A program made the translations under genes and the position numbers. Shown here piece by piece: positions 27,279 to 35,565 of a DNA stretch of 64,000 nucleotides; positions within the stretch are counted from its first letter, which is position 1; every line of letters begins with the position of its first letter. The stretch covers positions 620,001 to 684,000 of the forward strand of contig NZ_JXTJ01000008.1 of the NCBI RefSeq assembly GCF_001509835.1, in the 5' to 3' direction. This DNA comes from Allobosea sp. WAO (GTDB lineage: Bacteria > Pseudomonadota > Alphaproteobacteria > Rhizobiales > Beijerinckiaceae). The notes under the pieces are model-generated. The model searched no databases. It had not been told where the DNA came from and saw nothing but the letters and a program-made list of their open reading frames with translations.

Positions 27279-27303
27279 CCGCGCCCCTGCGGATGGGGCG
27301 CGG
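27279..27303 (-). terminator. GC-rich stem-loop downstream of the TRAP binding-protein gene
   Basis: CCGCGCCCC (27279-27287) and GGGGCGCGG (27295-27303) form a perfect 9-bp stem with a 7-nt loop, 31 nt past the stop of the minus-strand dctP gene. A second hairpin, TCTTCCGG/CCGGAAGA, follows at 27242-27269. No long T-run is present, so termination may be only partly intrinsic. Confidence 0.45.
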
Positions 27304-27333
27304 CGCTTGGCGGTGAGGCCAGGCGGCCTCGCC

Positions 27334-28329
27334 TCAGACGGCGGCCTTCTTGATCGCGTCGAGCGTCTCGTTGCCGAACTTCCCGACGAATTCCTTCTCG
27401 ACCTCGGCGGTCACGATCTTGGCGAAGGAATCGCGGTCGGGGGTCTCGACAGCCTGCATGCCGGCCTTCTTGAGGGCGGCGAGGCTCGAGCCCTCGGTAT
27501 CCTCGTTCATCTGGCGCTGGATGCCGGCGATCTCGACCGCGATCGTCGGCAGCATCGCCTGGATGTCGGCCGGCATCGCGTCGAACTTCGTCTTGTTCAT
27601 CACCACCGGGCCGGTGGTGAAGGCATGCCGCGTCAGCGAGAGATGCTTCTGCACCTCGTTGAACTTGGCATTCAGGATCAGCGTCACCGGGTTCTCCTGG
27701 CCGTCGACCGCGCCGGTCTCGAGCGCCGTGAACAACTCGGTGAAAGCCATCGGGGTCGGCACCGCGCCGAGCAGCTGGAACGCCTTGATATGGGCCGGGT
27801 TCGGCGTGGTGCGGATCTTCAGGCCTTTGATGTCGGCGGCGGTCGCGACCGGACGGCGGTTGTTGGTCAGGTTGCGCCAGCCGATCTCCCAGGTCGCGAG
27901 CGCCTTGAGGTTCGAGCCCTCGAGCTCCTTGCGCAGGCCGTCGCCGATCGGGCCGTCCATCACGATAGCCGCATGCTTGCGGCTCTGGATCAGGAAGGGC
28001 AGGTCGAGCACGTTCAGCTTGGGCGCCAGCCCGGTGAAGAACGGATTGCCGGTCAGGCAGATGTCGAGCGAGCCGCCGCGCACGGCGCTGATCGTCTGCG
28101 CGTCGGAACCGAGCGCGCCATTGGCGAAGACCTGGACTTCGTAACGGCCCTGGCTCTTGGCCTTTACCTGCTCGGCGAAGAGCAGGGCGGCCTTGTGCCA
28201 GCTGTCGGCCTCGGGGTGCGGGTGGGCGAAACGCAGCTTCGTGGTCTGCGCCGAGGCCGGGCGGCCGATGGCGAACAGGGCGATACCTGCGCCGGCGCCG
28301 GTGAGGGCAGTCCTGCGGGTGATGGTCAT
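27334..28329 (-). CDS. TRAP transporter substrate-binding protein (DctP family), island 1
   Basis: The protein has 331 residues from the ATG at 28329 with AAGGAGG upstream. The signal peptide has a twin arginine (MTITRRTALTGAGAG) and ends RPASAQ. The mature chain starts TTKLRFAHPHPEADSWHKAA and contains the conserved carboxylate-binding arginine in GLKIRTTPNPAHIKAF and the family stretch TALETGAVDGQENPVT. It delivers an organic acid to the DctQM membrane unit encoded just upstream. It is the last gene of the operon amidohydrolase-dctQ-dctM-dctP. Confidence 0.93.
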   Translation of the reverse strand: MTITRRTALTGAGAGIALFAIGRPASAQTTKLRFAHPHPEADSWHKAALLFAEQVKAKSQGRYEVQVFANGALGSDAQTISAVRGGSLDICLTGNPFFTGLAPKLNVLDLPFLIQSRKHAAIVMDGPIGDGLRKELEGSNLKALATWEIGWRNLTNNRRPVATAADIKGLKIRTTPNPAHIKAFQLLGAVPTPMAFTELFTALETGAVDGQENPVTLILNAKFNEVQKHLSLTRHAFTTGPVVMNKTKFDAMPADIQAMLPTIAVEIAGIQRQMNEDTEGSSLAALKKAGMQAVETPDRDSFAKIVTAEVEKEFVGKFGNETLDAIKKAAV

Positions 28330-28379
28330 GATGGCGTCCTCCTTGTTTGATCTTTGCGTCGTCAGGCAGGGCGGGCGCA

Positions 28380-29663
28380 TCAGCGCCCGTAGAACCACCG
28401 CGCCGGCACGGTGACGATCTCCGGCACGAGGATCAGCAGCAGGAGCACGGCGCACTGCGAGAGCAGGAACGGCATGACGCCGCGAACGACCTTGTCCATC
28501 GGGATGCGCCCGACGGCGCAGACGACGTTCAGCACCACGCCGACCGGCGGCGTCAGCAGGCCGATGGCGTTGTTCATGATGAACATCACCCCGAAATAGA
28601 CCGGGTCGATGCCGGCCTGCTTGACGATCGGCATCAGCACCGGCGTCAGGATCAGCACGGTCGGGATGAAGTCGAGCGCCGTGCCGACGACGATGACGAG
28701 CAGCATCATCGCCATCATGAGGAGCAGCTTCGATTCGATCAGCGGGCCGAGCATTCCCGCGACCTGACTCGGTATGTCGGCGATGGTGATGAGCCAGGCC
28801 GAAACCATCGCCGCGGCGACGAGGAACATCACCGCCGCCGAGGTCTTGAGCGCGGCCAGCAGCGCCGGGCGCAGATGCTCGATCTTCAGCTCGCGATAGA
28901 TGAAGGCGCCGACGAAGCCGGCATAGACCGCCGCGACGACGGCAGCCTCCGTTGGTGTGAAGGCGCCGGCCTTCATGCCGCCGATGATCAGGAAAGGCAG
29001 GCCCAGCGCCCACAGCCCGTCGAGCAGCGCCTTGCCGACCTCTCGCAGGCCTGCACGCTGAACGCGGGCGACCGGCTCGTCGCGGGCGACGATGTACCAG
29101 GTGATGAACAGCGCCAGTGCCATCAGCAGGCCGGGCACGATGCCGGCGAGGAACAGGCGCGTGATCGAGACGCCGGCTGCGACGCCGAAGACGACGAAGC
29201 CGATCGAGGGCGGGATCACCGGCGCGATGATGCCGCCGGCCGAGATGAGCCCGGCCGCGCGGGGCAGGTTGTATCCGGCGGCCCGCATCATCGGCAGCAG
29301 GATCGCCGCGAGCGCCGCCGTATCGGCGACGGCCGAGCCCGAAATGCTCGCCATCACCAGCGCCGCGATGACCGCGACATAACCGAGCCCGCCCCGGACA
29401 TGGCCGACCAACGTCACCGCCAGCGTGATGATGCGCTTCGACAATCCGCCGGCATTCATCAGCTCGCCGGCGAGCATGAAGAAGGGCACCGCCATCAGCG
29501 GGAAGGAGTCGGCGCCGCCGACCAGGTTCTGCGCCAGGATCTGCGCGTCGAAGTTGTCGAGCTGCAGCATCAGCGCGATGCCGCAGACCAGCAAAGCGAG
29601 TGCGATCGGCATGCCCAGCGCCATGGCGCCGAGCAGCGAGCCGAGGAAGACGAAGACCGTCAC
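28380..29663 (-). CDS. TRAP transporter large permease (DctM family), island 1
   Basis: The protein has 427 residues from a GTG at 29663 that overlaps the dctQ stop (GTGA). It is highly hydrophobic, with about 12 membrane segments and the conserved SGSAVADTAAL and IAPVIPPSIGFVVFG segments near the middle of the first half. The second half has GLLTPPVGVVLNV. It is the sodium-coupled transport unit working with DctQ and the DctP protein of the same operon. Length is exactly that of the family. Confidence 0.94.
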   Translation of the reverse strand: MTVFVFLGSLLGAMALGMPIALALLVCGIALMLQLDNFDAQILAQNLVGGADSFPLMAVPFFMLAGELMNAGGLSKRIITLAVTLVGHVRGGLGYVAVIAALVMASISGSAVADTAALAAILLPMMRAAGYNLPRAAGLISAGGIIAPVIPPSIGFVVFGVAAGVSITRLFLAGIVPGLLMALALFITWYIVARDEPVARVQRAGLREVGKALLDGLWALGLPFLIIGGMKAGAFTPTEAAVVAAVYAGFVGAFIYRELKIEHLRPALLAALKTSAAVMFLVAAAMVSAWLITIADIPSQVAGMLGPLIESKLLLMMAMMLLVIVVGTALDFIPTVLILTPVLMPIVKQAGIDPVYFGVMFIMNNAIGLLTPPVGVVLNVVCAVGRIPMDKVVRGVMPFLLSQCAVLLLLILVPEIVTVPARWFYGR

Positions 29664-30205
29664 TGCCGCTTCTCCCTGGCCTGGCTGGCTTCGAAGGCGG
29701 TGACCTCCTCGGATTCCGCGCCGAAGACGAGTTCCGAATCGGGCATGCGACCGGTCAGCAGCCGGGCCAGCGCGATCAGGTTGAGCGCACCCATGCCGAG
29801 CCCGCCGGCGAGTCCGGCGAAATAGACCGCGGCCATCGGTATGCCGGTGATCGGCGCGTGGTTGTCGATATTGATGACCGCCTGCTGCCAGCAGCCGATG
29901 ATCAGCAGCGCCATGCACAGCAGCGACAGCACCTCGACGGCGAGCCGGCACCACCAGCGACCATTGCGGCCGAGCATGTTGACCACGGTGGTCATGCCGA
30001 GGTGCTGACCGTCCTTGGCGACGAGGAACGCGCCGCCGAAGGTCAGCCACACGAAGATCATTCGCGACAGCTCCTCGGAGACGATGATCCCGGAATTGAA
30101 ACCGTAACGCAGCACGACGTTGCCGAAGACCATCGCGATCATCACGACGAAGCCGGCGATCAGAAGATTCTCCGTGAACCGGAGGAGCGCGGCTCGCAGG
30201 GTCAT
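29660..30205 (-). CDS. TRAP transporter small permease (DctQ family), island 1
   Basis: The protein has 181 residues from the ATG at 30205, overlapping the amidohydrolase stop by 4 nt. It has four hydrophobic segments, beginning LLIAGFVVMIAMVFGNVVLR, and the family motif SEELSRMIFVWLTFGGAFL. The charged C-terminal tail, ending SQAREKRQ, is cytoplasmic. It pairs with DctM, whose gene overlaps it by 4 nt. Confidence 0.92.
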   Translation of the reverse strand: MTLRAALLRFTENLLIAGFVVMIAMVFGNVVLRYGFNSGIIVSEELSRMIFVWLTFGGAFLVAKDGQHLGMTTVVNMLGRNGRWWCRLAVEVLSLLCMALLIIGCWQQAVINIDNHAPITGIPMAAVYFAGLAGGLGMGALNLIALARLLTGRMPDSELVFGAESEEVTAFEASQAREKRQ

Positions 30206-31182
30206 GGGTTCGCTCCGGCCGCTGCCTGCGTCAGCCCGTACCAGCGCGCCGCATTGTCGTGGAACAGCGCCAGCCGCTCCGTCGGCGGCCGGTCCGCCGT
30301 CGCCGCTTTGAAGACGCTGAAGATCGTGCCGAAACCGGCGCAGAGGCCGTCCACCGGGAAATTGCTGGCGAAGGCGCAGCGTTCGACACCGAAGGCCGAG
30401 ATCATGCCCGCGATCACCGGCGCCTGCAGTGCAAGCGTCCATTCGCGGCCGGGCACGCCGATGCCGGAGATCTTGGCGACGACATTGGGTTGCTTCGCCA
30501 GGCGCTCCAGTGCGGATTGCCAGGCCGCGAGCGCTTCGGCGCTGCGGTCCGAGGGCAGGCCGGAATGGTTCAGGATGATCGTGGTGCCGGGGAAATCGCG
30601 CGCGAGCTCGGCCGCCTCGTCGAGATGCCACCATAGCGTCTGCAGGTCGAAATGCAGGCCGGCCGGGGCGAGCTTCGCATAGCCCTCGCGCCATTTCGGA
30701 TCGCGCATCGAACCCGGGGCATTGAAGCCCGCATGATGCGCCTCGCGGCTCACCGCCGCCGGCTTGTGGCGGACGCTGCGCACGATCGGCATGTCGCGAT
30801 AGGCGGCCGCGACCGAGGCTGCGTCCTCGCGGTCGAGCCAGATCTGGCCGATCGCCGCGTCGGGCGCGCCATGCTCGGCTGCGACCTCTGTCGTCCAACG
30901 CATCTCGCCGACGGGATCGCGCGGATCCCACTCGCCTTCCATCAGCACGCTGCCGACGACGAGATGGCCGGCGGCCACGCGCCGATAGTCGGCCGGCATG
31001 AAGTCGCGCCGGATCGCCGTGTAATCGCCGTAGCGGAAATTCGTCAGGATGTGGTCGCTCAGCCAGGGATGATGGTTCCGGCTAAGATCGAAGAAATGGT
31101 GATGCGGATCGATGATCGGCAGGAACGCATCATCGCCGGTGTCGAGGAAGCGGGCGCGTTGTTCGGGGGAGGCGACGGGCAT
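30202..31182 (-). CDS. Amidohydrolase family protein (COG3618, lactonase-like)
   Basis: The protein has 326 residues and is an amidohydrolase-2 TIM barrel. The first strand carries the metal-binding IIDPHHHFFDL motif (residues about 23-33). HFDLQTLWW and ILNHSGLPSD supply later histidines, and CAFASNFPVDGL is the final Asp-bearing strand (FASNFP). COG3618 members open sugar lactones or hydrolyse cyclic amides. As first gene of a TRAP importer operon it would act on the imported acid or its lactone. Substrate unknown. A long palindrome lies 134 nt upstream. Confidence 0.87.
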   Translation of the reverse strand: MPVASPEQRARFLDTGDDAFLPIIDPHHHFFDLSRNHHPWLSDHILTNFRYGDYTAIRRDFMPADYRRVAAGHLVVGSVLMEGEWDPRDPVGEMRWTTEVAAEHGAPDAAIGQIWLDREDAASVAAAYRDMPIVRSVRHKPAAVSREAHHAGFNAPGSMRDPKWREGYAKLAPAGLHFDLQTLWWHLDEAAELARDFPGTTIILNHSGLPSDRSAEALAAWQSALERLAKQPNVVAKISGIGVPGREWTLALQAPVIAGMISAFGVERCAFASNFPVDGLCAGFGTIFSVFKAATADRPPTERLALFHDNAARWYGLTQAAAGANP

Positions 31183-31315
31183 CTGCTCAGTTTCCGGCGG
31201 CTGTTCGGGCGCGGCCGGGCGACGAGCCGGGCCGGTCGGAGGCCGGGACTGGGCACATATCGCGGTCTCCCCGATGTTTCCTCGATGGTCTCGTCGCTTG
31301 AGCGATCGTTTGGCA

Positions 31316-31346
31316 GGCTATGCTGTATGCTGCATACAGCATAGCC
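31316..31346. promoter_or_regulatory. 14-bp-arm palindrome upstream of amidohydrolase/TRAP operon
   Basis: GGCTATGCTGTATG (31316-31329) and CATACAGCATAGCC (31333-31346) are perfect 14-bp arms around a CTG centre. It lies between the stop of the SAF-domain oxidoreductase gene (31357) and the amidohydrolase start (31182). No T-run follows in either direction, and the TGTATGC/GCATACA core is typical of GntR-family operators, so a regulator site is more likely than a terminator. The cognate protein may be the GntR regulator at 33591. Confidence 0.6.
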
Positions 31347-31356
31347 CTAATTTTGG

Positions 31357-32754
31357 TCAAACCTTGCCGGTGTTGAACAGGGCGTCCTGTTCACGGCGCA
31401 GCTGCACGAGCGTCGTCGACTCATCCAGCGCAATGTCGGCGCAGGTCAGAATCGCGCCACGCGCAACCGGCCGCACCACCGGCCGACCAGCGGTCAGGTA
31501 GTACGGCACGGGCTCGTCGGCGCCGAGCGGACGGGCCGGCTGCAACAGAGGCTCGAGGCCGCCGATGACATGGCGATAGCCCATGGTCAGCGTCTCGCCG
31601 GGGACGAGATCGCGGCTGGCGCGGGCAACGAGGTCGACGCGCGGCAGCACCTCGGCGCCGCCGGTCGACTGGCCGAGCAGCGCGGCCGAGAGGGCCGACA
31701 TCGGCGCTTCGGCGCCGAGCAGGTGGACAGGATTGTGCACGAGCACATAGCGGCCATCGGGTGAGCAGGGGATGCCCTTGCCGGCGAACAGCGCGCCGGT
31801 CGCGAGATCGGGCGCCTCGGCAATGACGAAAACGCCGCCCGCGAAGGACAGCTCGTCCGGCCGGCGCAGGCAGTTGAACATGTCGACCTTGCCGGAGCCG
31901 GAGAGCAGGCCGCCTTCGGAAGCGGGCCGGAACAGGGTCGGCAGTTCGGTGGTACGCGCGATCGGCGCATGCATCTCGGCGATGTCGGGCATCAGCCCTG
32001 TGTGGTTCGAGACGATGCCCATCTCGCAGAGGTCGGGCACGGTCGCGCGCGGGAAGGGCAGCTTGGCGCGCTCGGCCAGCAGCGGCAGCGGGTTGCTGCC
32101 GAGGCGGCCGAAGGCGGCGGCGAAATCCTTGGCGTCGGCCGGGGTTTCCCAGGCGGTGACCGTGCCGGTCTCCGGATCCCAGACGAAATCCGACTCGCTC
32201 GACTTGCCGGCCGCGACGATCGGCAGACCGAGCATGCGCGCCCAGCCGATCAGGCCGATCAGCAGGCTCGGCTGATCGCCATCGACCGGGGTGTGGACGA
32301 CGCCATTCTGCTTGGCCTTGTGCGCCAGGATCGGGCCGATGATGCACTCGGCCTCCTTGGTCACCATCACGCAGTGGCGGCCGTTCTCGATCGCGGCGAG
32401 GGCGACCTTGGCCGCGCCTTCCGGGTCGCCGGTCGCCTCGACCACAAGGTCGACGGCCAGGCTGGCGAGGTGGTCGGAATTGTCGATCAGCGCGACGAGG
32501 CCACGCTCGAGCGCAGCCTTTGCCTCGGCCGCATTGCGGCAGTCGGCGAGGTCGCCTTCGCTGAAGCCGCCGGCGAGCGCGGCCTTGCGGGCGCGGGCGA
32601 GGTCGAGGTCGCAGACTACGCGCGGCGCGATATGCGCGGTGCGGCGGGCCTGACCGATGAAGCTGGCGCCGAATTCGCCGGCGCCGACGAGCGCAGCCGA
32701 AACGACACGCCCAGCGACATCCGGCCGGGAGGCGAAGAAGTTCTCGATGTTCAA
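31357..32754 (-). CDS. SAF-domain NAD(P)-dependent oxidoreductase (COG4091, homoserine-dehydrogenase-like)
   Basis: The protein has 465 residues. The N-terminal Rossmann part has SAALVGAGEFGASFI at about 19-33 and the VDLVVEATGDPEGAA segment of homoserine-dehydrogenase-like folds. The C-terminal 80 residues, from DLVARASRDLVPGETL, form a SAF domain as in sugar-acid dehydratases and antifreeze-like proteins. COG4091 proteins are often called predicted homoserine dehydrogenases, but their catabolic setting argues for oxidation of a hydroxy acid or sugar acid. It is followed upstream by a cyclase-family gene (38 nt gap) and belongs to the GntR island. Confidence 0.8.
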   Translation of the reverse strand: MNIENFFASRPDVAGRVVSAALVGAGEFGASFIGQARRTAHIAPRVVCDLDLARARKAALAGGFSEGDLADCRNAAEAKAALERGLVALIDNSDHLASLAVDLVVEATGDPEGAAKVALAAIENGRHCVMVTKEAECIIGPILAHKAKQNGVVHTPVDGDQPSLLIGLIGWARMLGLPIVAAGKSSESDFVWDPETGTVTAWETPADAKDFAAAFGRLGSNPLPLLAERAKLPFPRATVPDLCEMGIVSNHTGLMPDIAEMHAPIARTTELPTLFRPASEGGLLSGSGKVDMFNCLRRPDELSFAGGVFVIAEAPDLATGALFAGKGIPCSPDGRYVLVHNPVHLLGAEAPMSALSAALLGQSTGGAEVLPRVDLVARASRDLVPGETLTMGYRHVIGGLEPLLQPARPLGADEPVPYYLTAGRPVVRPVARGAILTCADIALDESTTLVQLRREQDALFNTGKV

Positions 32755-32792
32755 GGTCTTGGACTTTCAGTTCGGGATTGAATGGGGCCGTG

Positions 32793-33464
32793 TCAGACCG
32801 GCAGGCCTTCGATGGCGTAGAAGCGCGCCGGCGCGCCATCGGCGTTCGGGATCAGGAGCGGCGCCGCCGAGAACAGGTTCCTGGGCGCGCTGAGGCGGCT
32901 GGTGTTGCAGACGTATTCGATCAGCGTGACGCCGTGCGAAAGCAGGACGTGATGCGTCACATGCTCCGGCTTCGGCACCTCCTTGCCTTCGAGCAGCAGG
33001 CGGATCGGATAGTCTTGCGGGAAGTCGAAGGCGACGGCCGTCGGCTTGCGCGCCGCCAGCCACTGCGCGGCTTCAAGCGTCAGCCAGGGTGCTTCGGTCC
33101 AGAACGTCTTGTCCTGATAGTTACGCCGGTCGCTCCAATGGGCGGCGAGCAGGAGGATTTCGCCCTCCTTGCCGCCGGGATCGGCCGCCGCGAGGTGCTC
33201 GGGTTCGATCGGCGCATTCGCCGGGCGGGCGCTGAGGTCGAGCACGCGGCAGGCGCCGACCACTTCGGAAAGCGGCGTCGCCTCGATCGTCGGCGCGCCC
33301 GCAACGAAATGGGCGGCAGCGTCGACATGCGAGAAACCATGGCAGGGGCCGGCGATCTTCGAGACGCGGAACTGGTCGCCCGCGGCGATGTCGCCCTTGA
33401 TCGAAAGCTCGACGGGCCAACGAAAATGCGGCGCGATCGGCATGCTGAGGTCGATGATCTTCAT
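32793..33464 (-). CDS. Cyclase family protein (kynurenine formamidase-like hydrolase)
   Basis: The protein has 223 residues of the PF04199 fold. The metal-binding region reads GFSHVDAAAHFVAG (residues about 43-56), a variant of the HxGTHxDxPxHF motif in which the first Gly-Thr is replaced by Phe-Ser. Family members are manganese or zinc hydrolases of amides and lactones, or isatin hydrolases. It is the first gene of the leftward unit divergent from the GntR regulator, with the TTGCATGCAA palindrome in the promoter. The substrate is unknown. Confidence 0.83.
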   Translation of the reverse strand: MKIIDLSMPIAPHFRWPVELSIKGDIAAGDQFRVSKIAGPCHGFSHVDAAAHFVAGAPTIEATPLSEVVGACRVLDLSARPANAPIEPEHLAAADPGGKEGEILLLAAHWSDRRNYQDKTFWTEAPWLTLEAAQWLAARKPTAVAFDFPQDYPIRLLLEGKEVPKPEHVTHHVLLSHGVTLIEYVCNTSRLSAPRNLFSAAPLLIPNADGAPARFYAIEGLPV

Positions 33465-33536
33465 GGCAGCATCCAGCAGAGCTCGGCTCCGCCCTCAAAA
33501 AAATGTTGCGGGCGGGCTCTCGGTAGAGGGTCGACA

Positions 33537-33550
33537 TCTTGCATGCAAGA
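33537..33550. promoter_or_regulatory. GntR operator candidate 1, perfect 14-bp palindrome
   Basis: TCTTGCATGCAAGA is its own reverse complement. It lies between the divergent cyclase (start 33464) and GntR (start 33591) genes. Core TTGCATGCAA recurs at 34413-34422 and, with one change, at 40262-40271, always in a promoter position of the same catabolic island. Autoregulation by the GntR protein is inferred. Confidence 0.6.
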
Positions 33551-33590
33551 AAATTTGACCGTCAAGTGTGACGGGAGTGTACAACCGGCC

Positions 33591-34364
33591 ATGACCATTT
33601 CGGACGATACGACGCCGCTCGCGGCGCTTCTCGCGCAATTGCCGCCGCCCGAGCCGGGCAAGCGCAAGGGCCATCTGCACGGCAACACCGTCGCGCGGCT
33701 TCGCAATCTGATCGTCACCGGTGTGCTGGCGCCGGGGACCAAGCTAAACGAGCGCGAACTCTGCGATCAGCTCGCGATCTCGCGCACCCCGGTGCGGGAG
33801 GCGATCAAGACGCTGATCCAGGACGGCTTGCTGCGCGCTCTGCCCAATCATTCGGCCGTCGTCTCGGAGCTTGATCTCGACGAGGTCGTGGCGCTGATCG
33901 AGGTCGTGACGGTGGTCGAAGGCCTCGCTGGCGAGCTGGCTGCGAAGCACATCAGCGACGAGGCCATCGCCGAGATCGGCATGCTGCATTACCGCATGCT
34001 GCTGCATCATGCCCGCGACGAGCTGCCCGGCTATTTCGAAGCCAACAAGGCCTTCCATCGCCGAATCATCGAGCTTTCGGGCAATTCGATCCTGCTCTGG
34101 GTCTGGGAGCTATTGGCGCTCAGGGTCGATCGCGCGCGTTTCTCCTCCAATCTCTGGCCGACGCGCTGGCGCACCGCGATCGAGGAGCATCAGCAGATCC
34201 TCGATGCGCTGACCGCGCGCGATTCTGGCCGCGCCGGCCAGGCGCTGCGCAGCCATGTCCGCAATGGACTCGAGGGGCTGGTCGCCTCGCTGCGTGCAAA
34301 GCAGGCGGCCGCGCAGCCCGAGACCGAACGGGGCAAGAAGCAGGGCGGGGCCACCTCGCGATAG
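33591..34364 (+). CDS. GntR family transcriptional regulator, FCD type
   Basis: The protein has 257 residues from the ATG at 33591; an earlier ATG at 33543 lies inside the palindrome and is less likely. The winged helix is LRNLIVTGVLAPGTKLNERE followed by ISRTPVREAIKTL, the family hallmark. The C-terminal all-alpha FCD ligand domain carries metal/carboxylate-binding residues in EANKAFHRRIIELSGN and the late RTAIEEHQQIL. FCD regulators usually respond to an organic acid. It is surrounded by catabolic genes and by three copies of TTGYATGCAA, its probable operator. Confidence 0.92.
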   Translation: MTISDDTTPLAALLAQLPPPEPGKRKGHLHGNTVARLRNLIVTGVLAPGTKLNERELCDQLAISRTPVREAIKTLIQDGLLRALPNHSAVVSELDLDEVVALIEVVTVVEGLAGELAAKHISDEAIAEIGMLHYRMLLHHARDELPGYFEANKAFHRRIIELSGNSILLWVWELLALRVDRARFSSNLWPTRWRTAIEEHQQILDALTARDSGRAGQALRSHVRNGLEGLVASLRAKQAAAQPETERGKKQGGATSR

Positions 34365-34410
34365 TGCCGCATCTTTCGGCAGAGCGCCGAACGCGGTTGA
34401 CGGCTCGTAT

Positions 34411-34424
34411 TCTTGCATGCAACT
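34411..34424. promoter_or_regulatory. GntR operator candidate 2, upstream of TRAP operon
   Basis: TCTTGCATGCAACT holds the perfect 10-bp palindrome TTGCATGCAA at 34413-34422, 90 nt upstream of the dctP start at 34512 and just after the GntR gene. The left 12 bases are identical to candidate 1. Confidence 0.55.
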
Positions 34425-34511
34425 TTTCCGGTGAGGCCGCAGAGACGGCTCGTACGGTTGCCGCGGACAAAGCCGGCGACCGCCTACAATCACCGGGGAA
34501 GGAAGAACGCC

Positions 34512-35528
34512 ATGGTCGGGAAGATCACGTGGACGCGTCGCTCGCTGCTGGGGGCCGGCGCGGCGCTCACGGTCGGGCTGCCGGCGATCAGGCCGGCGCG
34601 TGCAGCCGTCGAATTGCGGCTGACCCATCCGGCCGACATGAGCCATCCCGTGCATATCGAGGCCGAGGCGATGGTGAAGCGCATCGCCGAGCGCACCAAC
34701 GGCCAGGTCAAGATCACCATCTTCCCAAACAATGCGCTGGGCTCGCCGGTCGAGGCGGCGCAGCAGACCCGGCTGGGCGCCATCGACATGATGATGCTGA
34801 ACCCGGCAAACATCGAGGCGCTGTCGAAGACGATCGGCGTCATCAACATCCCCTACCAGTTCGACAGTTATGAGCACGCTCACAAGACGCTCGACGTCAC
34901 CGCGCGAGACTGGATCGCCGAGCAGCTGAAGATCGCCGGCTTCACCTGGATCTCCAATCTCGAATGGGGCTTCCGGGCCGTCACCAACAGCCGCCGGCCG
35001 ATCAACCAGCCGGCCGACGTGCAGGGGCTGAAGATCCGCGTCCCGCCCGAGCTCGCGATCAAGGCCGCCTTCGAGGCGCTCGGGGCCAGCACCCAGACCA
35101 TCGCTTTCCAGGAGGTCTATCTGGCGCTCGCCAACAATGTCGTCGACGGCCAGGACAACCCTGTCGGCACTACATTCGCGGCGAAGTTCTACGAGGCGCA
35201 GAAGCACATCGCGCTGACCAAGCACATCTACGCCTCGATCATGTTCTGCGCCAATCCGCGGGTCTGGAGCAGCAAGCTCAACGAGGAGCAGCGCAAGATC
35301 GTCATCGAGGAGGGGACCAAGGCCGGTGCCGGGGCCCGCAAGGGCGTGCGCGACAACGAGGATAGCAACCTCGCGGCGATGGAGAAGGCCGGTCTCGCGA
35401 TCACCCGGCCGGATGTCGCGCCGTTCCGCGACAAGATGGGGCCGGCCTACGAGCAGCTCCGCAAGGCCCTCGGCGACAAGACCTGGGACGAGTGGACCAA
35501 GCTCGTCGCCGCTGCGCGCACCGCCTGA
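34512..35528 (+). CDS. TRAP transporter substrate-binding protein (DctP family), island 2
   Basis: The protein has 338 residues from the ATG at 34512, preceded by AAGGAAG. The leader contains a Tat-like motif (TRRSLLGAGAALTVG) and ends RPARAA. The mature chain starts VELRLTHPADMSHPVHIEAE. The carboxylate-binding arginine lies in GLKIRVPPELAIK and the family stretch is LANNVVDGQDNPVG. It captures an organic acid for the membrane units encoded downstream. Confidence 0.93.
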   Translation: MVGKITWTRRSLLGAGAALTVGLPAIRPARAAVELRLTHPADMSHPVHIEAEAMVKRIAERTNGQVKITIFPNNALGSPVEAAQQTRLGAIDMMMLNPANIEALSKTIGVINIPYQFDSYEHAHKTLDVTARDWIAEQLKIAGFTWISNLEWGFRAVTNSRRPINQPADVQGLKIRVPPELAIKAAFEALGASTQTIAFQEVYLALANNVVDGQDNPVGTTFAAKFYEAQKHIALTKHIYASIMFCANPRVWSSKLNEEQRKIVIEEGTKAGAGARKGVRDNEDSNLAAMEKAGLAITRPDVAPFRDKMGPAYEQLRKALGDKTWDEWTKLVAAARTA

Positions 35529-35565
35529 CCACAGCCTGCAAGAATAAGAAGAAGGACGACGCGCG

